Notes: a model not told the origin generated them from the sequence alone. Positions 10,456 through 20,037 are shown, counted from the stretch's first letter. The stretch: 64,000 bases of DNA from Mycolicibacterium hodleri (GCF_025822245.1 NZ_JACKTL010000038.1:62001-126000), one strand, 5' to 3'. A program made the numbers and translations.

Positions 10456-11865
10456 ATGGCGAGACGACGCACTGCCGACTGGGGCATTTCGGCGCGGTCG
10501 GCGTTCGTCGCGGCCACGGTGGTCTTCGTCGCCCTCGGTATCGCCGGGGCCGGGCTCGCCGCGATTCTGTACCGCACGATGTTGTCGGGCGTCGACTCCG
10601 CGGCGGCGACCCGGGTCAGTGAGATCACCACCCAGGTCGCGGCGCGGGGGGCGGCGGGGTTGGACCCGGTGCTGCTGGCCACCGACCAGCGGATCGTGGC
10701 GGTGCAGGTGGTCGCCGGTGACGGCTCGGTGGTTCGGAGGTCCCCGTCGGCCCCCGACACGCCGCTGGTCGCGTTGGACGAGGTGGGCGACGGGATGCGC
10801 GTCGGCATGCCGGAGCCGTTCTCGCCCTTCGGCCGGATCCGCTTCAGTGCCCAGACGGTCGTCGGTCCCGACGACCGGTACACCGTCGTGGTCGGTGAGG
10901 GCACGGCGACGATCGCGTCGACGGTGTGGGCGGTGGTCGTCGCCCTGGCCATCGCCGCGCCCGTGGTGATCCTGGTGTCCGGGGTGGCCACCTACGTCCT
11001 GGTTCATCGCTCCATGCGGTCGGTGGACGACATCCGGTCCCGGGTCGCCGACATCACCACCTCCGACCTCGCCGACCGCGTTCCGGTGCCGGACAGCCGG
11101 GACGAGATCGCGGCGCTCGCGGTCACGATGAACGAGATGCTGGCCCGCATCCAGGCGGGCCACGAGGCGCAGAAACGTTTCGTCGGCGACGCGTCGCACG
11201 AGCTGCGCAGCCCCCTGACGACCATCATCTCGGCGCTGGAGGTGGTCGTGGCCCACCCGGAAGTGCTCAGTGCCGACGTGGCCGGCGACCTGGTCACCAC
11301 GACGCTGATGCCCGAAGCGCTGCGCATGAAGGTCCTCATCGACGATCTGCTGTTGCTGGCCAGGGCCGACGAGCGGGGCCTGGACATCGCGCGCGAAGAC
11401 GTCGACCTGGACGACCTGGTGGCCGGCCAACTGAAGCGACTGCGGCGCGAGACCGCCCTGGAGGTGCGGGGCGACCTCGAGCCGGTGCGGCTGACGGGTG
11501 ATCCCGCCGCGTTGTCGAGGGCTCTGCGCAATCTGCTGGACAACGCTGCGCGGCATGCGGTGTCGCGCGTGGCGGTCTCCGTCCGGCGCGGCCCCGACGG
11601 CGTTCGGGTCGAGGTCGCCGACGACGGTCCGGGGATCCCACCCCGGGACCGCGACCGCGTCTTCGACCGCTTCGTGCGGTTGGACTCCGACAGATCGAGG
11701 GGCGCGGGCGGTTCCGGCCTCGGTCTGGCGATCGTCCGGGAGATCGTGGCGGCTCACGGCGGTCGGGTGAGCATCGGTGACGGGATCGGCACCGGAGCGT
11801 CGGTGACGGTTCAGCTGCCCTTGACGGACGAGCCCGAGCCGAGGTCCTCCGAGGCCAGCCGGTAG
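10456..11865 (+). CDS. Two-component sensor histidine kinase
   Basis: 469 residues. TM1 at ~13-37, a periplasmic sensor stretch of about 120 residues, TM2 at ~157-185, HAMP, then HisKA with the H-box FVGDASHELRSP (phospho-acceptor His248). HATPase follows with the N-box NLLDNAARHA, G1 DDGPGIP and G2 GGSGLGLAIV. It should autophosphorylate in response to an envelope signal and pass phosphate to the OmpR-type regulator next door. The two genes converge and their coding ends overlap by 55 bp (11811-11865), so they cannot share an operon. ATG 10456 is chosen; GTG 10447 is in frame. The sensor domain fits no family I recognise. Confidence 0.9.
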   Translation: MARRRTADWGISARSAFVAATVVFVALGIAGAGLAAILYRTMLSGVDSAAATRVSEITTQVAARGAAGLDPVLLATDQRIVAVQVVAGDGSVVRRSPSAPDTPLVALDEVGDGMRVGMPEPFSPFGRIRFSAQTVVGPDDRYTVVVGEGTATIASTVWAVVVALAIAAPVVILVSGVATYVLVHRSMRSVDDIRSRVADITTSDLADRVPVPDSRDEIAALAVTMNEMLARIQAGHEAQKRFVGDASHELRSPLTTIISALEVVVAHPEVLSADVAGDLVTTTLMPEALRMKVLIDDLLLLARADERGLDIAREDVDLDDLVAGQLKRLRRETALEVRGDLEPVRLTGDPAALSRALRNLLDNAARHAVSRVAVSVRRGPDGVRVEVADDGPGIPPRDRDRVFDRFVRLDSDRSRGAGGSGLGLAIVREIVAAHGGRVSIGDGIGTGASVTVQLPLTDEPEPRSSEASR

Positions 11866-12515
11866 CCGACGCCGCGAACGGTCTCGATGGTCCTGGTGCC
11901 GAACGGGAGGTCGATCTTGCGCCGCACGTAGCCCACGTACACCTCGACGACGTTGTCGGCGCCCTCGTAGTCCGCGGCCCAGACGTTCTGCAGGATCTGG
12001 GACTTGGTGACGACGGTGTCCTTGTTGCGCAATAGGTATTCGAGCAACCCGTACTCCCGCGGGGTCAGCGAGATCGCCACGTCGCCGCGGAACACCTCGC
12101 GGCGCGACGGGTCCAGCGTCAGCGTCCCGGCCTCGAGCACGGCGGGGCGTTGCGGTGCCGCGCGCCGGACCAGGGCCCGAAGTCGGGCCACCAGCACCAT
12201 GAACGAGAACGGCTTGGTCAGGTAGTCGTCGGCGCCGAGGTCGAAGGCGTCGGTCTGGTCGTATTCGCCGTCCTTGGCGGTCAGCATCAGCACCGGCGTC
12301 CAGATCCCGCGGGAACGCATGTGCCGCAACACTTCGTAACCGTTGAGGCCGGGCAGCATGATGTCGAGCACGACGACGTCGTACTCGCCTTCGGTGGCAC
12401 GGGCCAGACCGTCGACCCCCGTGGCCACGGCCACCACCGTGAACCCCTCGGCGCGCAACCCGATCATCAGCGTCGACGCCAGCAGCGCTTCGTCTTCGAC
12501 GACGAGGACTCTCAT
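11811..12515 (-). CDS. OmpR-family two-component response regulator
   Basis: 234 residues. The receiver domain has the acidic pocket VVEDE (7-9), phospho-acceptor Asp51 (VVVLDIMLPG), Thr79 and Lys101 (LTKPFS). A winged-helix DNA-binding domain follows (~130-225), with TPREYGLLEYLL and VRGVGYRLA. It is probably the partner of the kinase encoded convergently. It is the last gene of a minus-strand unit: ThrE-type exporter, frameshifted membrane protein, then regulator 7 bp on. The last 17 residues are encoded within the kinase's 3' end. Confidence 0.92.
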   Translation of the reverse strand: MRVLVVEDEALLASTLMIGLRAEGFTVVAVATGVDGLARATEGEYDVVVLDIMLPGLNGYEVLRHMRSRGIWTPVLMLTAKDGEYDQTDAFDLGADDYLTKPFSFMVLVARLRALVRRAAPQRPAVLEAGTLTLDPSRREVFRGDVAISLTPREYGLLEYLLRNKDTVVTKSQILQNVWAADYEGADNVVEVYVGYVRRKIDLPFGTRTIETVRGVGYRLASEDLGSGSSVKGS

Positions 12516-12522
12516 CTCGGGA

Positions 12523-13676
12523 TCACCGTCCGTCCCGGAGGTACGCCCGATAGCGGTTGCGGGCCACCAGGTTCAGGCGCAGATCGTCCACCAGTGGGTC
12601 GAGGAACCGGGTGCGGTACTCACCGTCGCCGACCGATCTGGCACTGACGTACATGAACGTCAGGGCGCCCGGGAACATCGTGACGTGGATCAGCGCCTGC
12701 GGCACCGGCAACGTCATGCCGAACCAGGTGCCCTGATCGGATCCGTTGGCGGTCCACGCCGCCAGCACCGCGGGGCTGAGCACCAGAAGTCCCATCACGA
12801 AGAAGATGGCCGCGGTCACGATGGCGACCGTGGCGATCTGGGTGATCTGCGACGCCATCACGACGAAGATCACGTTGGCCCGTTCGCTCGGCCGGAGCCG
12901 GTCGCCCCGCTCCGGGTCGGGCATCGAGGCGAAGGGGGTGTCGCCAACCGGGCGGCGTCCGAATCGCGGGTGTTCCCGTCCCGCAGCACGGGTCGCGTCC
13001 TTTCGACGACGCCGGTGAAGAGGAACGCGATCGCGATGACGGCCATGAACGCGACGACCGACCACATGCGGCCGCGGTCGATCTTGGTGGCCATCGACCA
13101 GACGAAGCCGTTGAAGAAGACGAGCACCGTGAGCAGGACCACGGGCAGCGCCCTGGTGACGAGGGCGCCTGCACCCGCGAGGTGCGAACACGTGAGCCGC
13201 ACGGCCCAGCCGAGTACCGAACCCACGCCCATCCCGTTCAGCACCAGGGTCAGCGCCGTGATCTGGGCGACCATGACCAGGTTGCCCAGTCGCTCGGTCC
13301 ACGTCGCGTTCACCAGAACGGCGCACGCGACGGCCGCGGCGACCGACGCGGTGGCGACTGCGCGGCGCACCCGTGGATCGTCGACCCTGGACACCAGCCA
13401 GGTCACCAGCAGCACCAGCGGCACCAGCGCCGCGAGCACCGCGAGGATCAGCACCTGAGCCGGCGTCGGGTTCGCGTCCACGTCGACGTCCTGGCCACCC
13501 GCGGCGACGTCGACGACGGTGACGCAGGCCAGCGCCGTGGCGTAACCGGCCAGCGCGGGAGCCGACCGCCGCCACAGCCGGCGCCACCGTGCCCGGCGCG
13601 TCAGCACCGACGGCAGACCGCGCTGCAGGAACCACGATTCGGCCGCGACGCGGTCGGCGGCCTCGGCATCAACCAC
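12523..13676 (-). pseudogene. Multi-pass membrane protein gene with a single frameshift
   Basis: The first ~248 codons from GTG 13676 encode a membrane protein starting MVDAEAADRV with WFLQRGLPSVLTRR, paralogous to the 9268-10434 product. The frame then drifts to a stop at 12870, while the homologous remainder (SERANVIFVVMASQ ... to RAYLRDGR) continues in another frame to 12523. Adding one base to the five-G run at 12934-12938 gives DAARLATPPFASMPD, which aligns with the paralogue's DPAGLLVGTPLAVPAG, and restores a 384-residue protein (paralogue 388). So this is a one-base loss: a sequencing error, a recent mutation or slippage. It overlaps the upstream ThrE gene by 8 nt. Confidence 0.78.
12934..12938. 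repeat. Five-G homopolymer at the predicted frameshift
   Basis: This run (C5 on the coding strand) is the position where one extra base would join the two halves of the membrane-protein gene. The flanking codons then align with the intact paralogue without a gap. Confidence 0.6.
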
Positions 13677-14874
13677 GTCGCGCCCGCCAGACCAGCAGCC
13701 CGCTCTGCACGCCGGGGGCGATGGAGATCATCGAGATGAACGTCCCCGTGAACACCGTCGTGCTGTCGGTGCCCAACACCTCCGTCACGCCCATCAGTCC
13801 CAGCGAACCGGGCACCAAGAGCCAGAAGCCCGGCAGGATCAGCGACATCGCGTCGGGGGTGCCGGGACGGCGCGCGACGATCATCGCGCAGACGGTGAGG
13901 GCGAAGCCGCCGCCGAAGCCGGCCGCGTAGGTGCCCAGCACGGCGTTGCCCGCGAGCTGGCCGAGGTAGGCGACCGTCAGCATGGCGAGCATCCAGGGCA
14001 AGAACCGCGTCGGCGGCCCGAACGACAGCATGGCGCCCACCCCGTACAGCAGGATGCCGAGCCACGGTGCCCACGGGCCGAGTCTGTCCACGTGGGCCAC
14101 GCTCAGGTGGGAGTCGGAGATGCCGGCGACTTGGGCGGCGACCAGGATTCCAAAGGCCAACTGGGCCATTCTCATCAGCCCGCTCACCAGTCGGCTGGCG
14201 CCGGAAACCAGTTGGCGAGAAGATAATTCGGCGACGGCGAGGGTTATCGCCGCGCCAGGGAGAAAGGTCGCCAGCGGCGGGGCCAGCGCCCGCAGGCTGG
14301 CGTCGGCCAGGTGCAACCAGTCCACGGCGGTGAAGGCGACCAGTGACACGGTGAACGCGCACACGGTCGGAAGCAGCTGCTGGACGGCGTCGTTGTGGCG
14401 GGCCAGCTCGCACATCACCCCGACCACGGCGCCCAGCACCACCGCCATCAGCAGCGTCAGCGGGGCGGGCTGCAGGATCAGGGCGAGACCCGCACTTTGC
14501 ACGGTGTACCCGATGACGCCGACCCACGCCGGAAAGCGGTTGGGCATGCGCCAGATTCGGGTCAGCTCGGCCTGGCCCTCGGCGGGGGTGACCGCCCCGG
14601 TCTGCGCCCGCTCGATGAGCGTCGCCAGCGGGAAGGTCTGGTCGAACCGCAGATCGTCGTCGGGGTGGGAGATGAAGAGCCGGCCGCCGCTGCTCGACGA
14701 ACCGACCTGAACGTAGTTGGGCAGCGCCAGATACTGGGTGTCCAGACCGTACGCCCGCGAGGTCGTGACCATCGTGTTGCGCACCAACGTCACCGGATAG
14801 TTCGCCGCTGCCATCGCGGCACCGAGGGCGGCGACGAGCTGCATCACCGCGGCGTCGTCGGGTTCGCGGGGCAC
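13669..14874 (-). CDS. ThrE-type threonine/serine exporter family protein
   Basis: 401 residues in the ThrE layout. A soluble N-terminal domain (to ~150) carries the conserved stretch VTLVRNTMVTTSRAYGL, followed by about ten hydrophobic segments (DUF1212 then DUF3815 modules) in one chain. Characterised relatives export threonine and serine by proton antiport, but many actinobacterial copies have no proven substrate. GTG 14874 is the start used; ATG/GTG alternatives lie further in. It heads a minus-strand unit (exporter, frameshifted membrane protein, response regulator) and is divergent from dop across 62 bp. Confidence 0.78.
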   Translation of the reverse strand: MPREPDDAAVMQLVAALGAAMAAANYPVTLVRNTMVTTSRAYGLDTQYLALPNYVQVGSSSSGGRLFISHPDDDLRFDQTFPLATLIERAQTGAVTPAEGQAELTRIWRMPNRFPAWVGVIGYTVQSAGLALILQPAPLTLLMAVVLGAVVGVMCELARHNDAVQQLLPTVCAFTVSLVAFTAVDWLHLADASLRALAPPLATFLPGAAITLAVAELSSRQLVSGASRLVSGLMRMAQLAFGILVAAQVAGISDSHLSVAHVDRLGPWAPWLGILLYGVGAMLSFGPPTRFLPWMLAMLTVAYLGQLAGNAVLGTYAAGFGGGFALTVCAMIVARRPGTPDAMSLILPGFWLLVPGSLGLMGVTEVLGTDSTTVFTGTFISMISIAPGVQSGLLVWRARRG

Positions 14875-14924
14875 GGGTTAGTTGACCAACTCGGGTGCCC
14901 GGCTCGCAACCAGGGGCCTTCCCC

Positions 14925-14930
14925 TACGCT
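14925..14930 (+). promoter_or_regulatory. -10 hexamer TACGCT for leaderless dop mRNA
   Basis: TACGCT (TAnnnT pattern) is followed by 6 nt and then the dop ATG at 14937. No Shine-Dalgarno sequence is present, consistent with a leaderless transcript. Confidence 0.5.
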
Positions 14931-14936
14931 GAGTGC

Positions 14937-16445
14937 ATGCAACGGATCATCGGTACCGAGGTCGAATACGGCATTTCCTCGCCGTCCGATCCGACCGCCA
15001 ATCCGATTCTGACGTCCACGCAGGCCGTGCTCGCCTATGCGGCGGCTGCGGGCATCCAGCGGGCGAAGCGGACGCGGTGGGACTACGAGGTGGAATCGCC
15101 GCTGCGCGACGCGCGCGGCTTCGACCTGAGCCGCGCCAGCGGACCGCCACCGATCGTCGACGCCGACGAGGTCGGCGCCGCGAACATGATCCTGACCAAC
15201 GGGGCGCGGCTGTACGTCGACCACGCCCACCCGGAGTACTCCGCTCCCGAGGTAACCGACCCGCTGGACGCCGTCATCTGGGACAAGGCGGGCGAGCGGG
15301 TGATGGAGGCCGCCGCGCGGCACGTGGCCAGCGTTCCTGGCGCGGCCAAGCTGCAGCTCTACAAGAACAACGTGGACGGCAAGGGCGCGTCGTACGGCAC
15401 TCACGAGAACTACCTGATGAGTCGCCAGACCCCGTTCTCCGCAGTGATCGCCGGGCTCACGCCGTTCCTGGTGTCGCGCCAGGTGGTCACGGGGTCCGGC
15501 CGCGTCGGCATCGGCCCCGCCGGCGACGAACCCGGGTTCCAGCTCACCCAGCGCGCGGACTACATCGAGGTGGAGGTCGGCCTCGAGACCACCCTCAAGC
15601 GCGGCATCATCAACACCCGCGACGAGCCACACGCCGACGCCGACAAGTACCGCCGCCTGCACGTCATCATCGGCGATGCAAACCTCGCCGAGACGTCGAC
15701 CTACCTCAAGGTGGGCACCACCTCCTTGGTGCTCGACCTCATCGAGGAGGGTCCGGCTCACGGCCTCGACCTCTCCGACCTCGCGTTGGCGCGACCCGTT
15801 CACGCCGTGCACGTCGTCAGCCGGGACCCGTCGCTGCGGGCCACCATCGCGCTGACCGACGGTCGCGAGTTGACCGCCCTTGCGCTGCAACGGATCTACC
15901 TCGACCGGGTGGCCAAGTTGGTCGACGCCCGCGATCCCGATCCGTCCGCCACGAGGGTGCTCGAGACGTGGGCGACGGTGCTGGATCTACTCGAGCGCGA
16001 CCCGATGGAGTGCGCGGAGATCCTCGACTGGCCCGCCAAGCTGCGGCTCCTGGAGGGCTTCCGGCAGCGCGAGAACCTGGGCTGGTCGGCCCCGCGGCTG
16101 CACCTGGTGGACCTGCAGTACTCCGACGTCCGGCTCGACAAGGGTCTCTACAACCGACTGGTGGCGCGCGGTTCGATGAAGCGCCTGGTCACCGAGCAAC
16201 AGGTCATCGACGCCGTCGACAACCCGCCCACCGACACGCGCGCGTACTTCCGTGGTGAGTGCCTGCGCAGGTTCGGCGCGGACATCGCCGCGGCCAGCTG
16301 GGATTCGGTGATCTTCGACCTCGGCGGCGACTCGCTGGTGCGAATCCCCACGCTGGAGCCGCTGCGTGGGAGCAAGGCCCACGTCGGCGCGTTGCTCGAC
16401 TCGGTGGACAGCGCAGCCGAACTCGTCGCGCAGCTGACGACCTGA
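14937..16445 (+). CDS. dop: Pup deamidase/depupylase Dop
   Basis: 502 residues of the carboxylate-amine ligase (glutamine-synthetase-like) fold. The N-terminal IIGTEVEYG supplies Mg-ATP ligands (Glu8, Glu10); Asp95 in [12 protein letters not shown] matches the catalytic aspartate of mycobacterial Dop. [19 protein letters not shown] and [19 protein letters not shown] are family signatures shared with PafA. Dop converts the C-terminal Gln of Pup to Glu and removes Pup from conjugates. Here Pup does end in Gln, so Dop activity is required. ATG 14937 has a leaderless -10. It precedes pup by 71 bp. Confidence 0.97.
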   Translation: MQRIIGTEVEYGISSPSDPTANPILTSTQAVLAYAAAAGIQRAKRTRWDYEVESPLRDARGFDLSRASGPPPIVDADEVGAANMILTNGARLYVDHAHPEYSAPEVTDPLDAVIWDKAGERVMEAAARHVASVPGAAKLQLYKNNVDGKGASYGTHENYLMSRQTPFSAVIAGLTPFLVSRQVVTGSGRVGIGPAGDEPGFQLTQRADYIEVEVGLETTLKRGIINTRDEPHADADKYRRLHVIIGDANLAETSTYLKVGTTSLVLDLIEEGPAHGLDLSDLALARPVHAVHVVSRDPSLRATIALTDGRELTALALQRIYLDRVAKLVDARDPDPSATRVLETWATVLDLLERDPMECAEILDWPAKLRLLEGFRQRENLGWSAPRLHLVDLQYSDVRLDKGLYNRLVARGSMKRLVTEQQVIDAVDNPPTDTRAYFRGECLRRFGADIAAASWDSVIFDLGGDSLVRIPTLEPLRGSKAHVGALLDSVDSAAELVAQLTT

Positions 16446-16471
16446 CGAGCGGTAATCCAGACCTCGACCGG

Positions 16472-16477
16472 TACTGT
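16472..16477 (+). promoter_or_regulatory. -10 hexamer TACTGT for the pup-prcB-prcA unit
   Basis: TACTGT lies in the dop-pup gap. Transcription would start near 16484, giving a leader of about 33 nt that contains AGGAGG at 16506-16511, five nt before the pup ATG. Confidence 0.45.
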
Positions 16478-16505
16478 GAAGGAACTGGCGGGGATTGACA
16501 CGAGC

Positions 16506-16511
16506 AGGAGG
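16506..16511 (+). promoter_or_regulatory. Consensus Shine-Dalgarno AGGAGG of pup
   Basis: A perfect AGGAGG 5 nt before ATG 16517. It is one of the strongest ribosome-binding sites in the window and fits high-level synthesis of the small tag protein. Confidence 0.7.
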
Positions 16512-16516
16512 CAGCG

Positions 16517-16711
16517 ATGGCTCAGGAGCAGACCAAGCGTGGTGGTGGCGGCGGCGATGACGACGATCCCACCGGCAGCACTGCGGCTGGCCAGGAGCGT
16601 CGCGAGAAGCTCTCCGAGGAGACCGACGATCTGCTCGACGAGATCGACGACGTACTCGAAGAGAACGCGGAGGACTTCGTGCGCGCGTATGTCCAAAAGG
16701 GCGGACAGTGA
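16517..16711 (+). CDS. pup: Prokaryotic ubiquitin-like protein Pup
   Basis: 64 residues, mostly disordered: a Gly/Asp-rich N-terminus, then the Mpa-binding helix region (residues ~21-51, [21 protein letters not shown]), ending in GGQ. After deamidation of the last Gln by Dop, PafA attaches the resulting Glu through an isopeptide bond to substrate lysines. Cotranslated with prcB, whose GTG start overlaps the pup stop by 4 nt (GTGA). Confidence 0.97.
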   Translation: MAQEQTKRGGGGGDDDDPTGSTAAGQERREKLSEETDDLLDEIDDVLEENAEDFVRAYVQKGGQ

Positions 16712-17592
16712 CCTGGCCGCATAACGATCGGCCGTCATTCCTCCAACAGAGTCTCGGGAGCGACACGTCGTCGTTCTTCGAACTGCTGCGCCGCCAAGCG
16801 CCGCATCTCCTCCCGACGGGCCGGCCGGACGGACACCTCGTGGCCGGTGACCCCACGGCGACCAACGCGGTGCCCCACGGCACCACGATCGTCGCCATCA
16901 AGTTCCCCGGGGGCGTGCTGATCGCCGGTGACCGCCGGTCGACGCAGGGCAACATCATCGCCGGCCGCGACGTGCAGAAGATTCACGTCACCGACGACTA
17001 CACCGCGACCGGCATCGCCGGCACCGCCGCCATCGCCGTCGAATTCGCCCGGCTCTACGCCGTCGAACTCGAGCACTACGAGAAGGTCGAAGGCGTCGCG
17101 CTGACCTTCGCGGGCAAGGTGAACCGGCTGTCGATCATGGTGCGCGGCAACCTCGGTGCCGCCATGCAGGGCTTCGTGGCACTGCCGCTGCTGGTGGGTT
17201 ACGACCTCGACGACCCCAATCCCGAGGGCGCCGGACGCATCGTGTCGTTCGACGCAGCGGGCGGCTGGAACGTCGAACTCGAGGGCTACCAGTCGGTGGG
17301 TTCGGGCTCGATCTTCGCAAAGTCGTCGATCAAGAAGCTGTACTCCCGCGTCACCGACGCCGAGTCCGCCTTGGCGGCGGCCGTCGAGGCGCTCTACGAC
17401 GCGGCCGACGACGACTCGGCCACCGGCGGTCCCGATCTGGCGCGCGGCATCTACCCGACGGCGGTGATCATCGACGCCGACGGCGCGGTCGAGGTCACCA
17501 AGGAACGGATTGCCGCACTGGCCCGTGAAGTCATCGAAAGGCGTTCTCGTGACGAGTCTTTCGGCATCGATGAGGGGACGGTAGAGCTGTGA
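16708..17592 (+). CDS. prcB: 20S proteasome beta subunit PrcB
   Basis: 294 residues. A propeptide of 58 residues ends ...VPHG, and the mature chain begins at Thr59 ([11 protein letters not shown]), the N-terminal nucleophile exposed by self-cleavage. Asp and Lys of the catalytic set fall in the mature segment ([19 protein letters not shown]). The beta rings form the proteolytic chamber inside alpha rings. GTG 16708 overlaps pup by 4 nt, and the gene is coupled to prcA by another GTGA overlap, so pup-prcB-prcA behave as one translational unit. Confidence 0.96.
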   Translation: MTWPHNDRPSFLQQSLGSDTSSFFELLRRQAPHLLPTGRPDGHLVAGDPTATNAVPHGTTIVAIKFPGGVLIAGDRRSTQGNIIAGRDVQKIHVTDDYTATGIAGTAAIAVEFARLYAVELEHYEKVEGVALTFAGKVNRLSIMVRGNLGAAMQGFVALPLLVGYDLDDPNPEGAGRIVSFDAAGGWNVELEGYQSVGSGSIFAKSSIKKLYSRVTDAESALAAAVEALYDAADDDSATGGPDLARGIYPTAVIIDADGAVEVTKERIAALAREVIERRSRDESFGIDEGTVEL

Positions 17593-18314
17593 GCTTTCCG
17601 TACTTCATCTCGCCAGAGCAGGCGATGCGTGAGCGGTCCGAGCTCGCGCGCAAGGGAATCTCCCGTGGCCGCAGCGTCATCGTCCTTGCCTATTCGGGCG
17701 GGGTGCTGTTCGTCGCGGAGAACCCGTCGCGCTCGTTGCAGAAGGTCTCGGAGCTGTACGACCGGGTCGGCTTCGCCGCCGTCGGCCGGTTCAACGAGTT
17801 CGACAACCTGCGTCGTGGCGGCATCCAGTTCGCCGACACCCGTGGGTACGCCTACGACCGGCGCGACGTCACGGGCCGTCAGCTGGCCAACGTGTACGCG
17901 CAGACCCTGGGCACCATCTTCACCGAGCAGGCCAAGCCCTACGAGGTCGAGCTCTGCGTGGCCGAGGTGGCGCACTTCGGAGAGCCCAAACACCCTGAGC
18001 TGTACCGCATCACCTACGACGGTTCCATCGCCGACGAGCCGCACTTCGTCGTGATGGGCGGCACCACCGAGCCGATCATCACGGCGCTGAACGAGTCGTT
18101 CACCGAGAACGCCAGCTTGAGCGAGGCGGCAAAGATCGCCGTCGACGCGCTCAAGTCGGGCATCGCGGCGGCCGCCGCCAACGGCACCGAGTCCCGCACG
18201 CTGGGCCCGGCCACGCTGGAGATCGCCATCCTGGACGCCAGCCGTCCGCGGCGCGCATTCCGCCGCATCACGGGTTCGGCGCTGGAGGCGCTTCTTCCGG
18301 TGGAGGAGTCCTAG
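17589..18314 (+). CDS. prcA: 20S proteasome alpha subunit PrcA
   Basis: 241 residues. The short N-terminal tail [13 protein letters not shown] forms the gate of the alpha ring, and the following helix H0 ([11 protein letters not shown]) is typical of alpha subunits. It has no catalytic Thr. Its pocket binds the C-terminal Tyr-Leu motif of Mpa. GTG 17589 overlaps the prcB stop by 4 nt. The C-terminus is converged on by a small minus-strand gene (4-nt overlap). Confidence 0.96.
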   Translation: MSFPYFISPEQAMRERSELARKGISRGRSVIVLAYSGGVLFVAENPSRSLQKVSELYDRVGFAAVGRFNEFDNLRRGGIQFADTRGYAYDRRDVTGRQLANVYAQTLGTIFTEQAKPYEVELCVAEVAHFGEPKHPELYRITYDGSIADEPHFVVMGGTTEPIITALNESFTENASLSEAAKIAVDALKSGIAAAAANGTESRTLGPATLEIAILDASRPRRAFRRITGSALEALLPVEES

Positions 18315-18538
18315 ACGACGTCGTCGAGGTCGTCGCCCCGGCCGGTGGCGATCTCTCTGATCTTGTGCACCGAGTGGGTGGCGATGTCCATCGAACTGGA
18401 CACGATGCCCTCGACGCCGGCGGAGACGTCGCCCTTGAGGATGTGACCGGCGCTGTCGACGATGTCCGCCGACCGCTCGACGGCGTTCGTGGCGATGTCC
18501 TTGACCGATTCGATCGCGTCCCGGGGGTTGAAGCCCAT
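18311..18538 (-). CDS. Small hypothetical helical protein beside prcA
   Basis: 75 residues with no cysteine, signal or TM segment. The sequence is amphipathic, Ala/Val/Ile/Asp-rich (for example [21 protein letters not shown]), with a repeated DI-A-T/S-AVE/HK pattern, so it is probably helical and may associate with a membrane surface or partner. ATG 18538 is fixed by a GAGGAG Shine-Dalgarno 7-8 nt upstream. A possible -10 (TACGGT on the minus strand, 18572-18577) lies in the 107-bp gap shared with pafA. Function unknown; its conserved-looking position inside the proteasome locus is the only clue. Confidence 0.65.
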   Translation of the reverse strand: MGFNPRDAIESVKDIATNAVERSADIVDSAGHILKGDVSAGVEGIVSSSMDIATHSVHKIREIATGRGDDLDDVV

Positions 18539-18632
18539 CAGATTCTCCTCTTCGCGCGGTGTTTGGTGCCAACCGTAGCGTCCCGAGGCAACGCCGGGGC
18601 GAATGGTCACCACGCCTGGCACGCACAACCCG

Positions 18633-18638
18633 TAAGCT
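18633..18638 (+). promoter_or_regulatory. -10 hexamer TAAGCT for leaderless pafA mRNA
   Basis: TAAGCT sits 7 nt before the pafA GTG at 18646, with no Shine-Dalgarno between them. The same TAAGCTCG string recurs before pafB. Confidence 0.5.
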
Positions 18639-18645
18639 CGACTAC

Positions 18646-20004
18646 GTGCAGCGGCGAATCATGGGCATTGAGACCGAATTCGGTGTGACGTGCACGTTTC
18701 ACGGTCACCGAAGGCTGTCTCCCGACGAAGTTGCCCGCTACCTCTTCCGGCGCGTGGTCTCGTGGGGCCGAAGCTCCAACGTGTTCCTCCGCAACGGCGC
18801 CCGTCTCTACCTCGACGTGGGGTCGCACCCGGAGTACGCGACGGCCGAGTGTGACAGCCTCATTCAGCTCGTCACCCATGACCGCGCAGGTGAGCGCGTG
18901 TTGGAGGACCTTCTGGTCGACGCCGAACAGCGGCTGGCCGACGAGGGCATCGGTGGCGACATCTACCTGTTCAAGAACAACACCGACTCCGCTGGCAACT
19001 CCTACGGCTGCCACGAGAACTACCTCATCGTCCGCGCCGGGGAGTTCTCCAGGATCTCCGACGTCCTGCTGCCCTTCCTGGTCACCCGCCAATTGATCTG
19101 CGGCGCGGGCAAAGTGCTGCAGACCCCCAAGGCGGCCACGTTCTGCCTGAGTCAGCGTGCCGAGCACATCTGGGAGGGCGTCTCCAGCGCGACCACCCGC
19201 AGCAGGCCCATCATCAACACCCGCGACGAGCCGCACGCCGACGCCGAGAAGTACCGCCGACTGCACGTCATCGTGGGCGACTCGAACATGTGCGAGGCCA
19301 GCACGATGCTAAAGGTCGGCACCGCGGCGCTGGTGCTGGAGATGATCGAGGCGGGCGTGCCCTTCCGGGACTTCTCCCTCGACAATCCGATTCGCGCCAT
19401 TCGCGAGGTCAGCCACGATCTGACCGGTCGCCGCCCGGTGCGGTTGGCCGGTGGTCGGCAGGCCAGCGCGCTCGACATCCAGCGGGAGTACTACAGCCGC
19501 GCGGTCGAGCACCTTCAGACCCGGGAACCCAACGCCCAGATCGAGCAGGTGGTGGATCTCTGGGGGCGTCAGCTCGACGCCGTCGAGAGCCAGGACTTCG
19601 CGAAGGTCGACACCGAGATCGACTGGGTGATCAAGAAGAAGCTGTTCGAGCGCTACCAGGATCGCTACGACATGGAGTTGTCCGACCCCAAGATCGCGCA
19701 GCTCGACTTGGCCTACCACGACATCAAGCGCGGTCGCGGCGTGTTCGACCTGCTGCAGCGCAAGGGTCTGGCCGCGCGGATCACCACCGACGAGGACATC
19801 GACGCGGCGGTCAACGAACCGCCGCAGACCACCCGGGCCAAGCTCCGTGGTGAGTTCATCAGTGCCGCGCAGGCGGCGGGGCGGGACTTCACCGTCGACT
19901 GGGTGCACCTCAAGCTCAACGACCAGGCGCAGCGCACGGTGCTGTGCAAGGACCCGTTCCGGTCGGTCGACGAACGCGTGAAGCGCCTCATCGCGTCGAT
20001 GTAG
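18646..20004 (+). CDS. pafA: Pup-protein ligase PafA
   Basis: 452 residues, the length of the M. tuberculosis enzyme, and a paralogue of Dop. The N-terminal [10 protein letters not shown] has the Mg-ATP glutamates (Glu9, Glu11); Asp57 in [13 protein letters not shown] corresponds to the catalytic base. [19 protein letters not shown] is shared with Dop. PafA phosphorylates the C-terminal Glu of Pup and joins it to lysines on substrates. GTG 18646 (MQRRIMG) matches the known N-terminus; an open frame extends upstream to 18559 but that part is not conserved. Confidence 0.97.
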   Translation: MQRRIMGIETEFGVTCTFHGHRRLSPDEVARYLFRRVVSWGRSSNVFLRNGARLYLDVGSHPEYATAECDSLIQLVTHDRAGERVLEDLLVDAEQRLADEGIGGDIYLFKNNTDSAGNSYGCHENYLIVRAGEFSRISDVLLPFLVTRQLICGAGKVLQTPKAATFCLSQRAEHIWEGVSSATTRSRPIINTRDEPHADAEKYRRLHVIVGDSNMCEASTMLKVGTAALVLEMIEAGVPFRDFSLDNPIRAIREVSHDLTGRRPVRLAGGRQASALDIQREYYSRAVEHLQTREPNAQIEQVVDLWGRQLDAVESQDFAKVDTEIDWVIKKKLFERYQDRYDMELSDPKIAQLDLAYHDIKRGRGVFDLLQRKGLAARITTDEDIDAAVNEPPQTTRAKLRGEFISAAQAAGRDFTVDWVHLKLNDQAQRTVLCKDPFRSVDERVKRLIASM

Positions 20005-20025
20005 GTGGCCTCCTGCGGCACGCCT

Positions 20026-20031
20026 TAAGCT
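20026..20031 (+). promoter_or_regulatory. -10 hexamer TAAGCT for leaderless pafBC mRNA
   Basis: TAAGCT ends 6 nt before the pafB GTG at 20038. The same hexamer plus CG precedes pafA, suggesting parallel promoters for ligase and regulator. Confidence 0.5.
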
Positions 20032-20037
20032 CGCTGG

